Shown here one piece after another: positions 12,304-20,662 of a stretch of 64,000 nucleotides of DNA. The DNA lies in the NCBI GenBank assembly GCA_965221605.1, contig CBDCSK010000014.1:558001-622000 (forward strand). The letters are read 5' to 3'. The notes under the pieces are model-generated. The model searched no databases. It had not been told where the DNA came from and saw only the letters and a program-made list of their open reading frames with translations. Position 1 is the stretch's first letter; each line of letters starts with the position of its first letter. A program made the translations under genes and the position numbers. The stretch comes from Aldehydirespirator sp965221605. Lineage in GTDB: Bacteria; Actinomycetota; Acidimicrobiia; Acidimicrobiales; Aldehydirespiratoraceae.

Positions 12304-13452
12304 ATGCGCAGAGTGGACGCCGAGGTTGTTGACGCCTATCACGACCCCGACCGGTGCTGCAACCAGGGCAGCATCGTGAAGCTCCAGAACGGCGATCTGC
12401 TGCTGGGCTACAACGAGGAGCGGGGCCCGATGCACGCCGACACCGGCCGGTCGTGCCTGATCAAGTCGTCCGACGGCGCCCGGAGCTGGGATCCGAGCAC
12501 CCGGGTGGTGGTCGAGGACTACACCGAGCACACCGGCAACTGGGACTGCGCCTTCGCCCAGATCAGCGACGGCACCATCATCATGCACACCCGCATCTGC
12601 GGCTTCATCAACGCCCCCGGAGCCATCGCCAACCGCATCGACGAGCAGGCGATGGGCTACGTCCAGGCCCACCAGACCGGCTACGCGGTCTACAAGTCCA
12701 CCGACGACGGGGAGACGTGGAGCGGCCCCACCCCGGTCAGCACCTACCCGATCGCCGACTCGGGCACTGCGGGGTGCCTGGCCGGCGGAACCGGATCAGG
12801 CCATGTGGTGGAGCTGCCCGACGGGGGGCTGCTGATGCCCCTGGAGGGCACCCTCAGCCCCGACGGCTACATCCTCGGCGGCGGGGTCAACTGGGAGCCG
12901 TCGCGCTGCTTCCTGCTGCGCTCCGACGACGGCGGGGACAACTGGCACCACTGGGGGACGATGGCCTTCGACCCGGCGTCGATCATCAACTTCCAGGAGC
13001 CGTCGCTGACCCGCATGTCCAACGGACGGCTGGTGTCGATGATCCGGGTGCTGTTCCGGCCGGCCCGCTACGACTACCAGTGGGTTACCCACTCCGAGGA
13101 CGACGGCGTGACCTGGGCCCCGCCCACGCGGACCCGGCTGTGGGGGTATCCGGCCGACATGATCCAGCTCCAGGACGGCCGGGTGCTGAGCGTGTACAGC
13201 TACCGGGCCAAGCCCATGGACGTGCGGGGCTGCACGTCGGAGGACGGGATCAACTGGGACCCGGCCGACGAGTTCATCATCGCCGACTGCCACGCGCCCG
13301 AGCGCGAGGCTCACCGGCAGTACTGGCACATCGGCTACCCGACCGTGGTGCAGCTCGACGACGGCACGATCGTGACCGCCTACCACGAGTACACCAAGGA
13401 CGAGTGGCCCATCCAGTACATGCAGACCGCCCGCTTCCGGCTCGACCGATAA
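12304..13452 (+). CDS. BNR-repeat sialidase-like protein
   Basis: A 382-residue protein with five or more BNR/Asp-box-like motifs (SSDGARSW, STDDGETW, SDDGGDNW, SEDDGVTW, SEDGINWD), which mark a six-bladed beta-propeller of the exo-alpha-sialidase superfamily. No signal peptide is visible, so it is probably cytoplasmic or secreted by an unseen route. Whether it cleaves sialic acids is not shown; many such proteins in catabolic clusters have no assigned substrate. A candidate operator lies upstream and the gene begins a run of same-strand catabolic genes. Confidence 0.82.
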   Translation: MRRVDAEVVDAYHDPDRCCNQGSIVKLQNGDLLLGYNEERGPMHADTGRSCLIKSSDGARSWDPSTRVVVEDYTEHTGNWDCAFAQISDGTIIMHTRICGFINAPGAIANRIDEQAMGYVQAHQTGYAVYKSTDDGETWSGPTPVSTYPIADSGTAGCLAGGTGSGHVVELPDGGLLMPLEGTLSPDGYILGGGVNWEPSRCFLLRSDDGGDNWHHWGTMAFDPASIINFQEPSLTRMSNGRLVSMIRVLFRPARYDYQWVTHSEDDGVTWAPPTRTRLWGYPADMIQLQDGRVLSVYSYRAKPMDVRGCTSEDGINWDPADEFIIADCHAPEREAHRQYWHIGYPTVVQLDDGTIVTAYHEYTKDEWPIQYMQTARFRLDR

Positions 13453-13567
13453 CGCTGCCGACGCCTCCGGCCTCGGTACTTTGGTGGTTTGAGGCTCCCG
13501 CCGGCCTGCGACCTTCCTGGCGCCCATCGGCGCGCCGACTGAGGTACTCGCCCTGTCCTCGCCGGAG

Positions 13568-14527
13568 TTGAGGCTGCTCATCGCCGTTGACGCCTTCGGC
13601 GACGACCACGTCCGAGCCCTGTGCGATGCCGCCGGAGATGGGGCGGTCTGTGAGCTGCTCGGCCAGGACGCCGCCGCGGCCGAGTACCGGCGGGCGATGG
13701 CCGGGGCCGAGGTCATGGTCGGCTGGCCCGATCCGGACCTGCTGGCCGCGAGCCCGCTGCGGCTGCTGCTGCTGCCCAGCGCGGGCTACGAGGAGTACCT
13801 GATCCCGGAACTGGCCGCCAAGCATCCGCTGGTGGTGTGCAACGCGGGCGGGGCCTACTCCGAGGGCGTGGCCGAGCACTGTGTGGCCATGATGCTGGCC
13901 CTGGTGCGCCGCCTGCCCGAGTACCTCGCGGCCATGCCGCATCGCAGCTGGGCGCATCTGCACCGGCACAGCCGGCTGTCGGGCTCGACGGTGTGCGTGA
14001 TCGGCCTGGGCACCCTGGGTTCGGCCATCGCCCGGCGGTGCGCGGCGCTCGGCATGAGCGTGGTGGGCGTTCGCCGGTATCCGGAGCGGCCCAGCCCGCA
14101 CGTGTCGGCCGTGTTCGGACCCGAGCGCCTGCGCGAGGCGGTGGCCGGCGCCGACCACGTGGTGGGGGCGCTGCCGGGCGGGGCGGCCACCCGCGGTCTG
14201 ATCAGCCGGGAGATGATCTCGGCCATGAAGCCGGGCGCCTACTTCTACAACGTCGGTCGGGGGCCGTCGGTCGACGAGGACGCCCTCATCGAGCGGCTGG
14301 TCGACGGGAGCCTGGCCGGGGCCGGGCTCGACGTGTTCGCCACCGAGCCGCTGCCCGGTGACAATCCCCTGTGGGCGATGGACAATGTCATCGTGACTCC
14401 GCACATGGCCGGCTACACCTGGGACTACGCCGACGAGCTGTGCGCGGTGTTCGCGGCCAACCTGGCCGCGTATGTGGCCAGCGAGACGCCACCCAACGTG
14501 ATCGACCTGTCGGGGGCGGCGACTTGA
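13568..14527 (+). CDS. D-isomer-specific 2-hydroxyacid dehydrogenase
   Basis: A 319-residue NAD(P)-dependent oxidoreductase. The Rossmann loop is GLGTLGSAIA (about residues 146-155). The catalytic Arg lies in FYNVGRGPSVDE, the Glu in FATEPLPGDNPLW and the His in VTPHMAGYTWD, so the Arg-Glu-His set is complete. It should interconvert a 2-hydroxy acid and a 2-oxo acid in the cytoplasm; the substrate is unknown. I used the TTG at 13568, since no ATG or GTG gives the full N-terminus (RLLIAVDAFGDDHV). It overlaps the next gene by four bases (TTGA). Confidence 0.87.
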   Translation: MRLLIAVDAFGDDHVRALCDAAGDGAVCELLGQDAAAAEYRRAMAGAEVMVGWPDPDLLAASPLRLLLLPSAGYEEYLIPELAAKHPLVVCNAGGAYSEGVAEHCVAMMLALVRRLPEYLAAMPHRSWAHLHRHSRLSGSTVCVIGLGTLGSAIARRCAALGMSVVGVRRYPERPSPHVSAVFGPERLREAVAGADHVVGALPGGAATRGLISREMISAMKPGAYFYNVGRGPSVDEDALIERLVDGSLAGAGLDVFATEPLPGDNPLWAMDNVIVTPHMAGYTWDYADELCAVFAANLAAYVASETPPNVIDLSGAAT

Positions 14528-15648
14528 GGATCACCGGGATGGTGACCCGGGTGCTGGCGCTCGACGCGCAGCCCTGGTACGGCGACAGCCCCATACCCGA
14601 CGACGTGCCGCCGGTGTGGCACTTCCCGCTTACGTGCATCACCACCGATGAGGGGATCGACGGGTACACGATGGGCTACGGCGCCAACGGCGAGGGGATC
14701 GGATCGGCCCACCAACTCCACGACGTGTACCTGAGGGCCGTCCTGGGCAAGGACCCGCTCCAGCACGAGGCCCTGTGGCGCGAGCTCATGAGCCTCAACC
14801 GCCACCTCTACCCCATCACCGACGGCCTGCTCGGCATGCTCGACGTGGCCTTCTGGGACATCAAGGGCAAGGCCGCGGGGGTGCCCATCGCCGAGTTGCT
14901 CGGCGTGGGCCGGACCGAGGTGCCGGCCTACCGGACCGGGTCGCACTGGAACCTGACCCCCGCCGACACCTTCGCCGAGACCCTTGCCATGAAGCGGGAG
15001 GGCTACCGGGGCTACAAGCTGACCCTCTACGACGGGCCGGCCGCCGACATACCCCGGGCCGAGGCTGCCCGCGAGGCCGTGGGCGACGACTTCCCGCTCA
15101 TGCTGGACGCGGTCGCCGAGTACAGCTTCGAGCAGGCGCTGGAGGTGGGCGAGGCGCTGGGCCGTCTCGGCTACCGGTGGTTCGAGGAGCCGGTACCCGA
15201 CCGCGACATCGCGACGCTGGAGCAGCTGACCCGCCGGCTGGAGGTCCCCATCCTGGCCACCGAGACGGTCAGCCTGCGGGAGCTGCCCCAGTTCCTGGAG
15301 CGCCGTGCGGTGGACATGGCCCGGGGCGACGTGTTCATCAAGGCGGGCATCACCGGCCTGCGCAAGGCGGCCGCCATGTGCGACGAGGCCGGCATGAACC
15401 TGGAGATCCACGCCCTGCACTCGCCGCTGCTCGACATCGCCAACCTGCACGTGGCCTGCTCGGTGGGCAACTGCGAGTTCTTCGAGCTGCACCACCCGAT
15501 GTTCCGGTTCGGCCTCAAGGGTGCGCCCCTCGACATCGACGCCGACGGCTGCCTGCACCTGCCCACCGGGCCCGGTCTAGGGGTGGAGCTCGACTGGGAC
15601 TGGATCGACGACAACACTGTGGTGACGCTCTCGGGGCTCAACCACTAG
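14524..15648 (+). CDS. mandelate racemase/muconate lactonizing enzyme-family protein (probable sugar-acid dehydratase)
   Basis: An enolase-superfamily enzyme of about 374 residues. The barrel carries the usual acid ligands and bases: a Lys in GYRGYKLTLY, Asp in LMLDAVAEYS, Glu in WFEEPVPD and ATETVSL, Asp in ARGDVFIKAGIT, and His in LEIHALHS. Such enzymes abstract the proton next to a carboxylate with Mg2+; acid-sugar dehydratases are the commonest role in this setting. The TTG at 14524 overlaps the previous stop and gives the family-like N-terminus RITGMVTRV; the ATG at 14539, with GAGGA 8 bases upstream, is a strong alternative. It is followed by a lactonase-like gene. Confidence 0.85.
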   Translation: MRITGMVTRVLALDAQPWYGDSPIPDDVPPVWHFPLTCITTDEGIDGYTMGYGANGEGIGSAHQLHDVYLRAVLGKDPLQHEALWRELMSLNRHLYPITDGLLGMLDVAFWDIKGKAAGVPIAELLGVGRTEVPAYRTGSHWNLTPADTFAETLAMKREGYRGYKLTLYDGPAADIPRAEAAREAVGDDFPLMLDAVAEYSFEQALEVGEALGRLGYRWFEEPVPDRDIATLEQLTRRLEVPILATETVSLRELPQFLERRAVDMARGDVFIKAGITGLRKAAAMCDEAGMNLEIHALHSPLLDIANLHVACSVGNCEFFELHHPMFRFGLKGAPLDIDADGCLHLPTGPGLGVELDWDWIDDNTVVTLSGLNH

Positions 15649-15671
15649 CCGAGGGCAGCGGGGAGGACGCC

Positions 15672-16685
15672 ATGGAGCTGGACCGGTTCGACTGGCTGGC
15701 ACTGCGCCAGGAGGAGGCCCTGGACCCGGAGCGTCCGATCGTTGATCCCCACCATCATCTGTGGGGAGAGCGCCAGTGGACCGGGCTCATGCACGCCTAT
15801 CTGGCACCGCAGCTGCTGGAGGACATGGCCGGCTCCCACAACGTCGTCAAGAGCGTGTTCGTGGACTGCATCTCGAACTACGACCCCGAACGCGAGCCCC
15901 ACATGCGACCGGTCGGCGAGACCGCCTTCGTGGCCGCTCAGGCCGACTACACCGACTCGTTGGGCGGGCCGACCATCGCGGGGATCGTCAGCCATGCCGA
16001 CCTGCTGCGGGGCGAGGCCGTCGAGGAGGTCCTGGCCGCCCACGACGAGGCCGGCGGCGGCCGGTTCCGGGGGATCCGCCACGCCACCGGCTTGGACCCC
16101 AGCGATGAGGTCCACGACAGCCATCACGGCTCGTTCGAGCACATGATGGCCACGCCCGAGTTCCGCTCCGGGGCGAGCACGCTGGCCCGGATGGGGTTCA
16201 GCTTCGACGCCTGGCTGTTCCATCACCAGCTCGCCGAGCTGGCCGCGCTGGCCCGGGCGGTGCCCGACCTGACGATCATCCTCAACCATCTGGGCGGGCC
16301 ACTTGGCGTGGGCCCCTACGGTCAGGCCCGGGAGCAGGCCCGGGCCGACTGGCAGGCCGCTATGCGCCTGGTGGCGACGTGCCCGAGCGTGGTTCTCAAG
16401 GTGGGCGGGATCGGCATGGACGTCTACTACGGCACGGGCTGGACGGCGGCCGACGTCCCGCCGGGATCAGAGGAGGCGGCCGCGTACTGGGGCGACGACG
16501 TGCGGTTCTGCATCGACACGTTCGGCCCCGACCGGTGCATGTTCGAGTCCAACTTCCCGGTGGACCGCCAGGCGTTGACCTACCCGGTGCTGTGGAACGC
16601 GCTCCAGATCATGGCCGCCGACTACACCGACACCGAGCAGGACGCCCTCTTCTACGGCACCGCCACCCGCGCCTACCGCCTCTAG
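15672..16685 (+). CDS. amidohydrolase-2 family hydrolase (lactonase-like)
   Basis: A 337-residue TIM-barrel hydrolase of the amidohydrolase-related family that includes sugar-lactone and 2-pyrone-4,6-dicarboxylate lactonases. The N-terminal metal motif IVDPHHHLW and the late FESNFPVD Asp are present, as are ILNHLGGPLG and GGIGMDVYYG. GGGAGG lies just upstream of the ATG. It probably hydrolyses a sugar lactone for the dehydratase encoded just before it; this is inference from context. Its stop codon TAG lies inside the CTAG target duplication of the adjacent IS element: the insertion went through the stop and the duplication kept it. Confidence 0.85.
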   Translation: MELDRFDWLALRQEEALDPERPIVDPHHHLWGERQWTGLMHAYLAPQLLEDMAGSHNVVKSVFVDCISNYDPEREPHMRPVGETAFVAAQADYTDSLGGPTIAGIVSHADLLRGEAVEEVLAAHDEAGGGRFRGIRHATGLDPSDEVHDSHHGSFEHMMATPEFRSGASTLARMGFSFDAWLFHHQLAELAALARAVPDLTIILNHLGGPLGVGPYGQAREQARADWQAAMRLVATCPSVVLKVGGIGMDVYYGTGWTAADVPPGSEEAAAYWGDDVRFCIDTFGPDRCMFESNFPVDRQALTYPVLWNALQIMAADYTDTEQDALFYGTATRAYRL

Positions 16686-18035
16686 CAGGATGCTGAAATT
16701 CGGGGGTTTGGCGGTTTGGGTTGTGTCGGGTGGGCTGGTTCTGGTGTCGGCCGCCGGGCAGGTCCCGTTGGCTGTTGGGGGGTTTTGGCTGGCGTTGGGT
16801 GCGGGCGGGTGGTTTGGGGGTTCTGGGGCGGGGTTGGTGGTGGTTTGTGGGGGGTGTGGTCGGGCGGTCGGTGCGGGGTGGGTTCAGGCCGCTCGCGTGT
16901 CGAGTCGGGCTATGCGCACCAGGTTGTAGCTGGCGGCGGCGATGAGGAGCCAGTGCCGGTTGCGTTGTCGTCCTTTGTGGCGGAGTTTGCGTCCTCCGGC
17001 GATGGTCTTGATCCAGCCGAAGGGCTCCTCGACGCGTTTTCGGGTTCGTTGGGAGATCGTGTATCCGGCGTGGCGGGTGGTGCGCCCGTCGATGGCGGAT
17101 CTGCGGCGGGTGGTGTTCTGGGCGACGTGGGGCGTGAACCCCGCGGCCCGTGCGTCGGCGACGAAGTCTTTGGTGTCGTAGTTGCGGTCCCCGCCGACGG
17201 TGCGGCGCCTCGCGCGTGGGGGGGCTCGCCTGAGCATCGCTGCGGCGGTGTCGCGTTCTGCGTGGCCGTCGGCTTGCGTGAGGTCGGCGTCGACGATGAG
17301 CCCGTTGCGGTTCTCGGTGAGCAGATGCCCCATGAAGCACAGCGCTGCGGCGGTCCCCGCGGACTTGCGGAACAGCCTGGCCTCGGGGTCCGTCACCGAG
17401 GCGTGGGTGTCGTTGCGGCGGCGGGCGCCGCGCCAGTCGGCGTCGGGGTTGCGGCCCCGCGCCGGCGCGGGCTCGGCGGGGGCTGCTTTGGGTTTGAAGC
17501 TCTTGTGCGACGCCCACGCCTCCAACAGCGTGCCGTCGACGCTGAAATGATCGCTCGAGCAGTAGCGGCGAAGCCGGGCCTGATCCACCACCGCGGCGAA
17601 GAACCGGTCCGCGATCTCGTGGTCCAACAAGCGCTGCCGGTTCTTGGAGAACGTCGACGCGTCGAAGCCGCGCTCGTCGATGCGCAGCCCCAAAAACCAC
17701 TTGAACAACATGTCGTATTTCAGCCGCTCACAGAACGCCCGCTCCGAGCGGATCGAGTACAGCGCCATCAGCACCGACGCCTTCAACAGCATCTCCGGGG
17801 GCACGCTGGGACGGCCCCGAGGCGGATACATCGCCGCCAGCTCGCCGTCGAGCCCATCGAGCACCGCGTCCACCACAGCCCTGATCCGCCGTATGGGGTG
17901 ACCAGCACCGATCAGGTCCTCCGTCGACAGAGTCGACAACATCGCCGTCTGGGCATCAACTGTTCCACGCATAACGACATTGTCCCACCCCACAGCATCC
18001 AACGCGAGCACCCAAACGACTTTTTCAGCACCCTG
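16686..18035. mobile_element. IS5-superfamily insertion sequence, complete, 1350 bp
   Basis: The left end reads CAGGATGCTGAAA and the complement of the right end reads CAGGGTGCTGAAA: 13-base terminal inverted repeats with one mismatch. Both sides are flanked by CTAG (16682-16685 and 18036-18039), a 4-base target duplication typical of IS5/IS1182-like elements. It carries one transposase gene on the minus strand. The 198 bases between the left end and the transposase stop hold no gene and are strongly G/T-rich on the plus strand. Confidence 0.92.
16884..17972 (-). CDS. IS5-like family transposase
   Basis: A DDE transposase of about 362 residues, filling most of the IS element. The three acids can be placed at SVDGTLLEAW, GGDRNYDTKDF and RVEEPFGWIK. 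The N-terminal PPRGRPSVPPEMLLKA and YSIRSERAFCERL are typical of the ISL2/IS1182-like branch. A longer frame starts at 18011; I chose the ATG at 17972 (MRGTVDAQTAM), which gives the usual N-terminus. The frame is intact, so the element may still be active. Confidence 0.92.
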   Translation of the reverse strand: MRGTVDAQTAMLSTLSTEDLIGAGHPIRRIRAVVDAVLDGLDGELAAMYPPRGRPSVPPEMLLKASVLMALYSIRSERAFCERLKYDMLFKWFLGLRIDERGFDASTFSKNRQRLLDHEIADRFFAAVVDQARLRRYCSSDHFSVDGTLLEAWASHKSFKPKAAPAEPAPARGRNPDADWRGARRRNDTHASVTDPEARLFRKSAGTAAALCFMGHLLTENRNGLIVDADLTQADGHAERDTAAAMLRRAPPRARRRTVGGDRNYDTKDFVADARAAGFTPHVAQNTTRRRSAIDGRTTRHAGYTISQRTRKRVEEPFGWIKTIAGGRKLRHKGRQRNRHWLLIAAASYNLVRIARLDTRAA

Positions 18036-18082
18036 CTAGATGTTATGTAGTGCTTGTGACGCAACATATGTATCATGCGACC

Positions 18083-18313
18083 ATGAAGGCAGTGACAATC
18101 ACTATGCCCGAGGAACTCGACGCCCAGGCCGCGGCCGAGGCACGCCGGCTGGGTATCTCCAAGTCCGAGCTGATCCGGAGAGGCCTGGCCGCGGTCCTGC
18201 CTGCAGTGGAGTCCGAACCGACCGGAAATATCTGGCTTGACCTGGCCGGTTTCGGTAGTCCTGGAATCAGCGTCGAGCCCGGCGAAATCGACGAGGTCGT
18301 CTACGGTCTGTGA
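18083..18313 (+). CDS. ribbon-helix-helix antitoxin (VapB-like)
   Basis: A 76-residue protein with an RHH/CopG-type N-terminus (KAVTITMPEELDAQAAAEAR, then ISKSELIRRGL) that should bind operator DNA and neutralise the adjacent PIN toxin through its C-terminal tail. Its stop overlaps the toxin GTG start by four bases. It starts only 48 bases from the right end of the IS element, so its native promoter region may have been cut or replaced by the insertion. An upstream in-frame start at 18050 is possible. Confidence 0.82.
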   Translation: MKAVTITMPEELDAQAAAEARRLGISKSELIRRGLAAVLPAVESEPTGNIWLDLAGFGSPGISVEPGEIDEVVYGL

Positions 18314-18720
18314 AGTTCGTCGACACCAGCTGGTGGGTGGCCTGGACTCTGCCAGAGGATTCCCGCCATGACGCCGTACGGAACACGATTGCGCACGTCG
18401 GTGAAGGTGAGCGACTTCTAACCACCAATCTGGTGGTGGGTGAGACATGGACCTTCCTACGCTCCCGAGACGGCCACCGCGCCGCAGTCGGCTTCCTCGA
18501 CCGCGTCGCGGCAATCGAGTCAGCGGGAGGGCTCACTCTGCACGCGGTGACCGCCGACGAGGAGGACCGGGCATGGCGCTGGCTGCGGCGCCACGACGAA
18601 CGGGTCTACTCCTTCGTGGACGCCACCAGCTTCGAGGTGATGCGCGCTCGCCGCCTACGCGAGGCCCTGGCCTTCGACAACGACTTCGCGGCGGCGGGCT
18701 TCATCGAGCTACGCCCCTGA
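18310..18720 (+). CDS. PIN-domain toxin (VapC-like)
   Basis: A 136-residue PIN ribonuclease. The first acid is in MKFVDTSWWV, the Glu in NLVVGETWTFL, and the late acids in YSFVDATSFEVM and ALAFDNDFAAAGF, so the Mg2+-binding set looks complete. PIN toxins cut specific RNAs to stop growth when the antitoxin is lost. The GTG start lies within the last codons of the antitoxin gene. Confidence 0.85.
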   Translation: MKFVDTSWWVAWTLPEDSRHDAVRNTIAHVGEGERLLTTNLVVGETWTFLRSRDGHRAAVGFLDRVAAIESAGGLTLHAVTADEEDRAWRWLRRHDERVYSFVDATSFEVMRARRLREALAFDNDFAAAGFIELRP

Positions 18721-18739
18721 CGCGACCGGCTACCGGGAT

Positions 18740-19120
18740 TCATCGGTCGGGGCGCTGGAGCCACCAGACGAACGACTCGACACCGTCGAGCATGGCGCCG
18801 TGCTCACTGAGGAACGCGGCAAGCGCATCGGCCAGCACTTGCACATAGTTCTGGGCGGAGCGGGGGAACCGGCGAGCGTCTACGAGGACCAGCCCCGAGT
18901 GATGCTGCCCCGTGGCAGAGATGCGTCGGTCAAGCGCCGCGAAGTCCTTCACATTCTCGGTTACGACCGCTCGATCATCGGCCGTCGCGGTCCGCACCAA
19001 GTCCTCGTCAGGCATCCCCATGAGGTCGGCGCGCCCCTTGACGGCGATAGCGTCGTGCCCCCAGTCTCGCAGCCGGGTCGCTACGCCCGACGCGTACATC
19101 TCGTCGAGAAGGAGCTTCAC
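18740..19120 (-). CDS. DUF5615 PIN-like toxin
   Basis: A 126-residue protein starting MKLLLDEMYASGVATRLRDW, with GHDAIAVKG, DRAVVTENVKDF and HHSGLVLVD, which matches the DUF5615 (Mut7-C-like PIN) family of putative toxins. The acids in LLDEM, DEDLV and TENVKDF suit a nuclease site. It overlaps its upstream partner by four bases and forms a toxin-antitoxin pair convergent with the VapBC-like pair. Confidence 0.83.
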   Translation of the reverse strand: MKLLLDEMYASGVATRLRDWGHDAIAVKGRADLMGMPDEDLVRTATADDRAVVTENVKDFAALDRRISATGQHHSGLVLVDARRFPRSAQNYVQVLADALAAFLSEHGAMLDGVESFVWWLQRPDR

Positions 19121-19539
19121 CCGGTCAGCAGCTTGCGCTCGTTCTCCCAGGCGGCAAACTCGCGGTCGGTAGCTTCGTCGTTCTCTGCGATCTCGGCGTC
19201 GATCTCGTCGGTGAACTCGGCGTAGTACCGGCTGACAGCGCGGACCTGCATCTCGTTGAGCCAGAGCTGCTCGGCTATGGCCGCGATCCGCTCCTCGAGG
19301 CTTCCCTCAAGACCCTTGAGCAGCGGGACGATCTCCCAAACATCGGGCCCGGTGGCCAGCGCGGCGCGCTTGCCGGTCGGCCCGTCGCGGAAGACGATCC
19401 CGGGATAGGCCTCCATGCGCAGCCCCTCGTCGATCAGTTGCTCCGCCGCTGAAGAGATCGACTTGCCTTGCTGGGCCGCACTCCGCTTGAGCCGCTCGTA
19501 GACGCCAAGGCGCTTGAACCTGATCGAAAGAACCGTCAT
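19117..19539 (-). CDS. CopG/DUF433-like antitoxin of the DUF5615 pair
   Basis: An approximately 140-residue protein with an N-terminal RHH-like segment (TVLSIRFKRLGVYERLKRS, then GKSISSAAEQLIDEGL) and a C-terminal part (YPGIVFRDGPTGKRAALATG, then GPDVWEIV) typical of actinobacterial antitoxins paired with DUF5615 toxins. I chose the ATG at 19539, which gives the RHH N-terminus; a start at 19569 is also open. It probably represses its own promoter. Confidence 0.78.
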   Translation of the reverse strand: MTVLSIRFKRLGVYERLKRSAAQQGKSISSAAEQLIDEGLRMEAYPGIVFRDGPTGKRAALATGPDVWEIVPLLKGLEGSLEERIAAIAEQLWLNEMQVRAVSRYYAEFTDEIDAEIAENDEATDREFAAWENERKLLTG

Positions 19540-19552
19540 GGTGACATTGTAG

Positions 19553-19732
19553 TCATCCGTCACCGCCACGCGGCCGGGTGCGGCTGTCGCCCCGGTCCTC
19601 GTCGAGCACCTCGGCGGTGCTGAGTGGTGCGTGGAAGCGCTGAGCTGGGCCCAGGCAGGTCCGGGAGGCTGGTGTGATCCAGCCCTCCTCGATGCCCCGC
19701 TCGATCATCAAGTCGCGAGACTCCTCGGCCAT
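19553..19732 (-). pseudogene. possible C-terminal remnant of a Phd/VapB-type antitoxin
   Basis: A 59-codon frame starts MAEESRDLMIERGIEEGWIT and ends near STAEVLDEDRGDS. The pattern of a short helix, a GxxTPA-like turn and a terminal LDEDRGD resembles the toxin-binding tail of Phd/YefM or VapB antitoxins, but no DNA-binding N-terminus precedes it: the frame runs into a stop about nine codons upstream. No toxin gene follows it. It may be debris of an older module next to the DUF5615 pair. Confidence 0.3.
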
Positions 19733-19810
19733 GCTGCAACGGTACTGGAATGGCGATCACATGCCGGGTGCGACTTCAGGGGCTGGTTTCGGATTCAGTA
19801 GGGTTCGGGT

Positions 19811-20659
19811 GTGGGTGGGGGCGCCTTGGGGGGTGAGTTGCGGTTTCCTTTGGGTTTGGGCGAGGTGGAGGCTTATCACCGTGATGGGGTGGTGGGGCCA
19901 TTCCGGTTGGTGGCGCCCGATGTGATGGCGTCGATGCGGGAACGGATCGTGGCTGAGATCATCGTCCCCGGAGCGCAACTGGACGATCCGCATGTGGAGT
20001 ATCACGACCGCCATCTCGACCATGAGACGGTCTGCCGGCTGTGCCGGGGACCGGAGCTGGTGGACCGCATCGCGTCCCTCATCGGGCCCGACCTGCTGAT
20101 CTGGCGCAGCAACTTCCAGATCAAGCAGCCGCTGGCCGAGGCCGCCGGCGACGAGCAGCGCTACACCGAGGTGCCGTGGCACCAGGACGGCGCCTACTTC
20201 GATCTGCGACCCCCGGTCTGGGTGTCGGCCTGGATCGCCATCACCGAGGCGACCCTCGACAACGGCTGCCTCCAGGTGGTCCGGGGCTCGCACACCAGCA
20301 CCTTCGACCACGACATCGACGACACCCGTCACTCGTTCCACCAGGCCGTGCCGACCGATGCCATCGACCACGACGACATCGCGGTCTTCGAGCTGGAGCC
20401 GGGCGAGTTCGTGCTGTTCAGCGAGTACGCGCTGCACGGGTCCGGCCCCAACCGCACCGCCCGCCCGCGCATCGGGCTGTCACCGCGGATCACGGTGCCG
20501 TTCGTGCGGGTGTCCGGCAACCCGCTGTACGCAGGCCTCGACCGGGCCCGCCACGCCCCCGACGAGCCCCGCCAGATGGGGCTCCTGCGGGGTCATGACT
20601 ACACCGGCCGCCACCACCTGGTGCCGCTGCCCTGTCCCGCTCCCAACGGAGCCGGGTGA
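19811..20659 (+). CDS. phytanoyl-CoA dioxygenase (PhyH) family protein, copy 1
   Basis: A 282-residue Fe(II)/2-oxoglutarate-dependent dioxygenase. The iron ligands are His124 and Asp126 (VPWHQDGAYF) and His209 (SEYALHGSGPNRT); the Arg in TARPRIG suits 2-oxoglutarate binding. The substrate is unknown; members hydroxylate many small molecules. The GTG at 19811 is used because no ATG precedes the conserved region; a later start is possible. It is convergent with the DapA-like gene, with three bases between stops. Confidence 0.83.
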   Translation: MGGGALGGELRFPLGLGEVEAYHRDGVVGPFRLVAPDVMASMRERIVAEIIVPGAQLDDPHVEYHDRHLDHETVCRLCRGPELVDRIASLIGPDLLIWRSNFQIKQPLAEAAGDEQRYTEVPWHQDGAYFDLRPPVWVSAWIAITEATLDNGCLQVVRGSHTSTFDHDIDDTRHSFHQAVPTDAIDHDDIAVFELEPGEFVLFSEYALHGSGPNRTARPRIGLSPRITVPFVRVSGNPLYAGLDRARHAPDEPRQMGLLRGHDYTGRHHLVPLPCPAPNGAG

Positions 20660-20662
20660 GGG

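Noticed and set aside
16690..16929. Small hydrophobic plus-strand protein at the IS left end
   Set aside because: It is translated from the G/T-rich tail of the IS element, runs into the transposase gene on the other strand and has only Gly/Val-rich low complexity.
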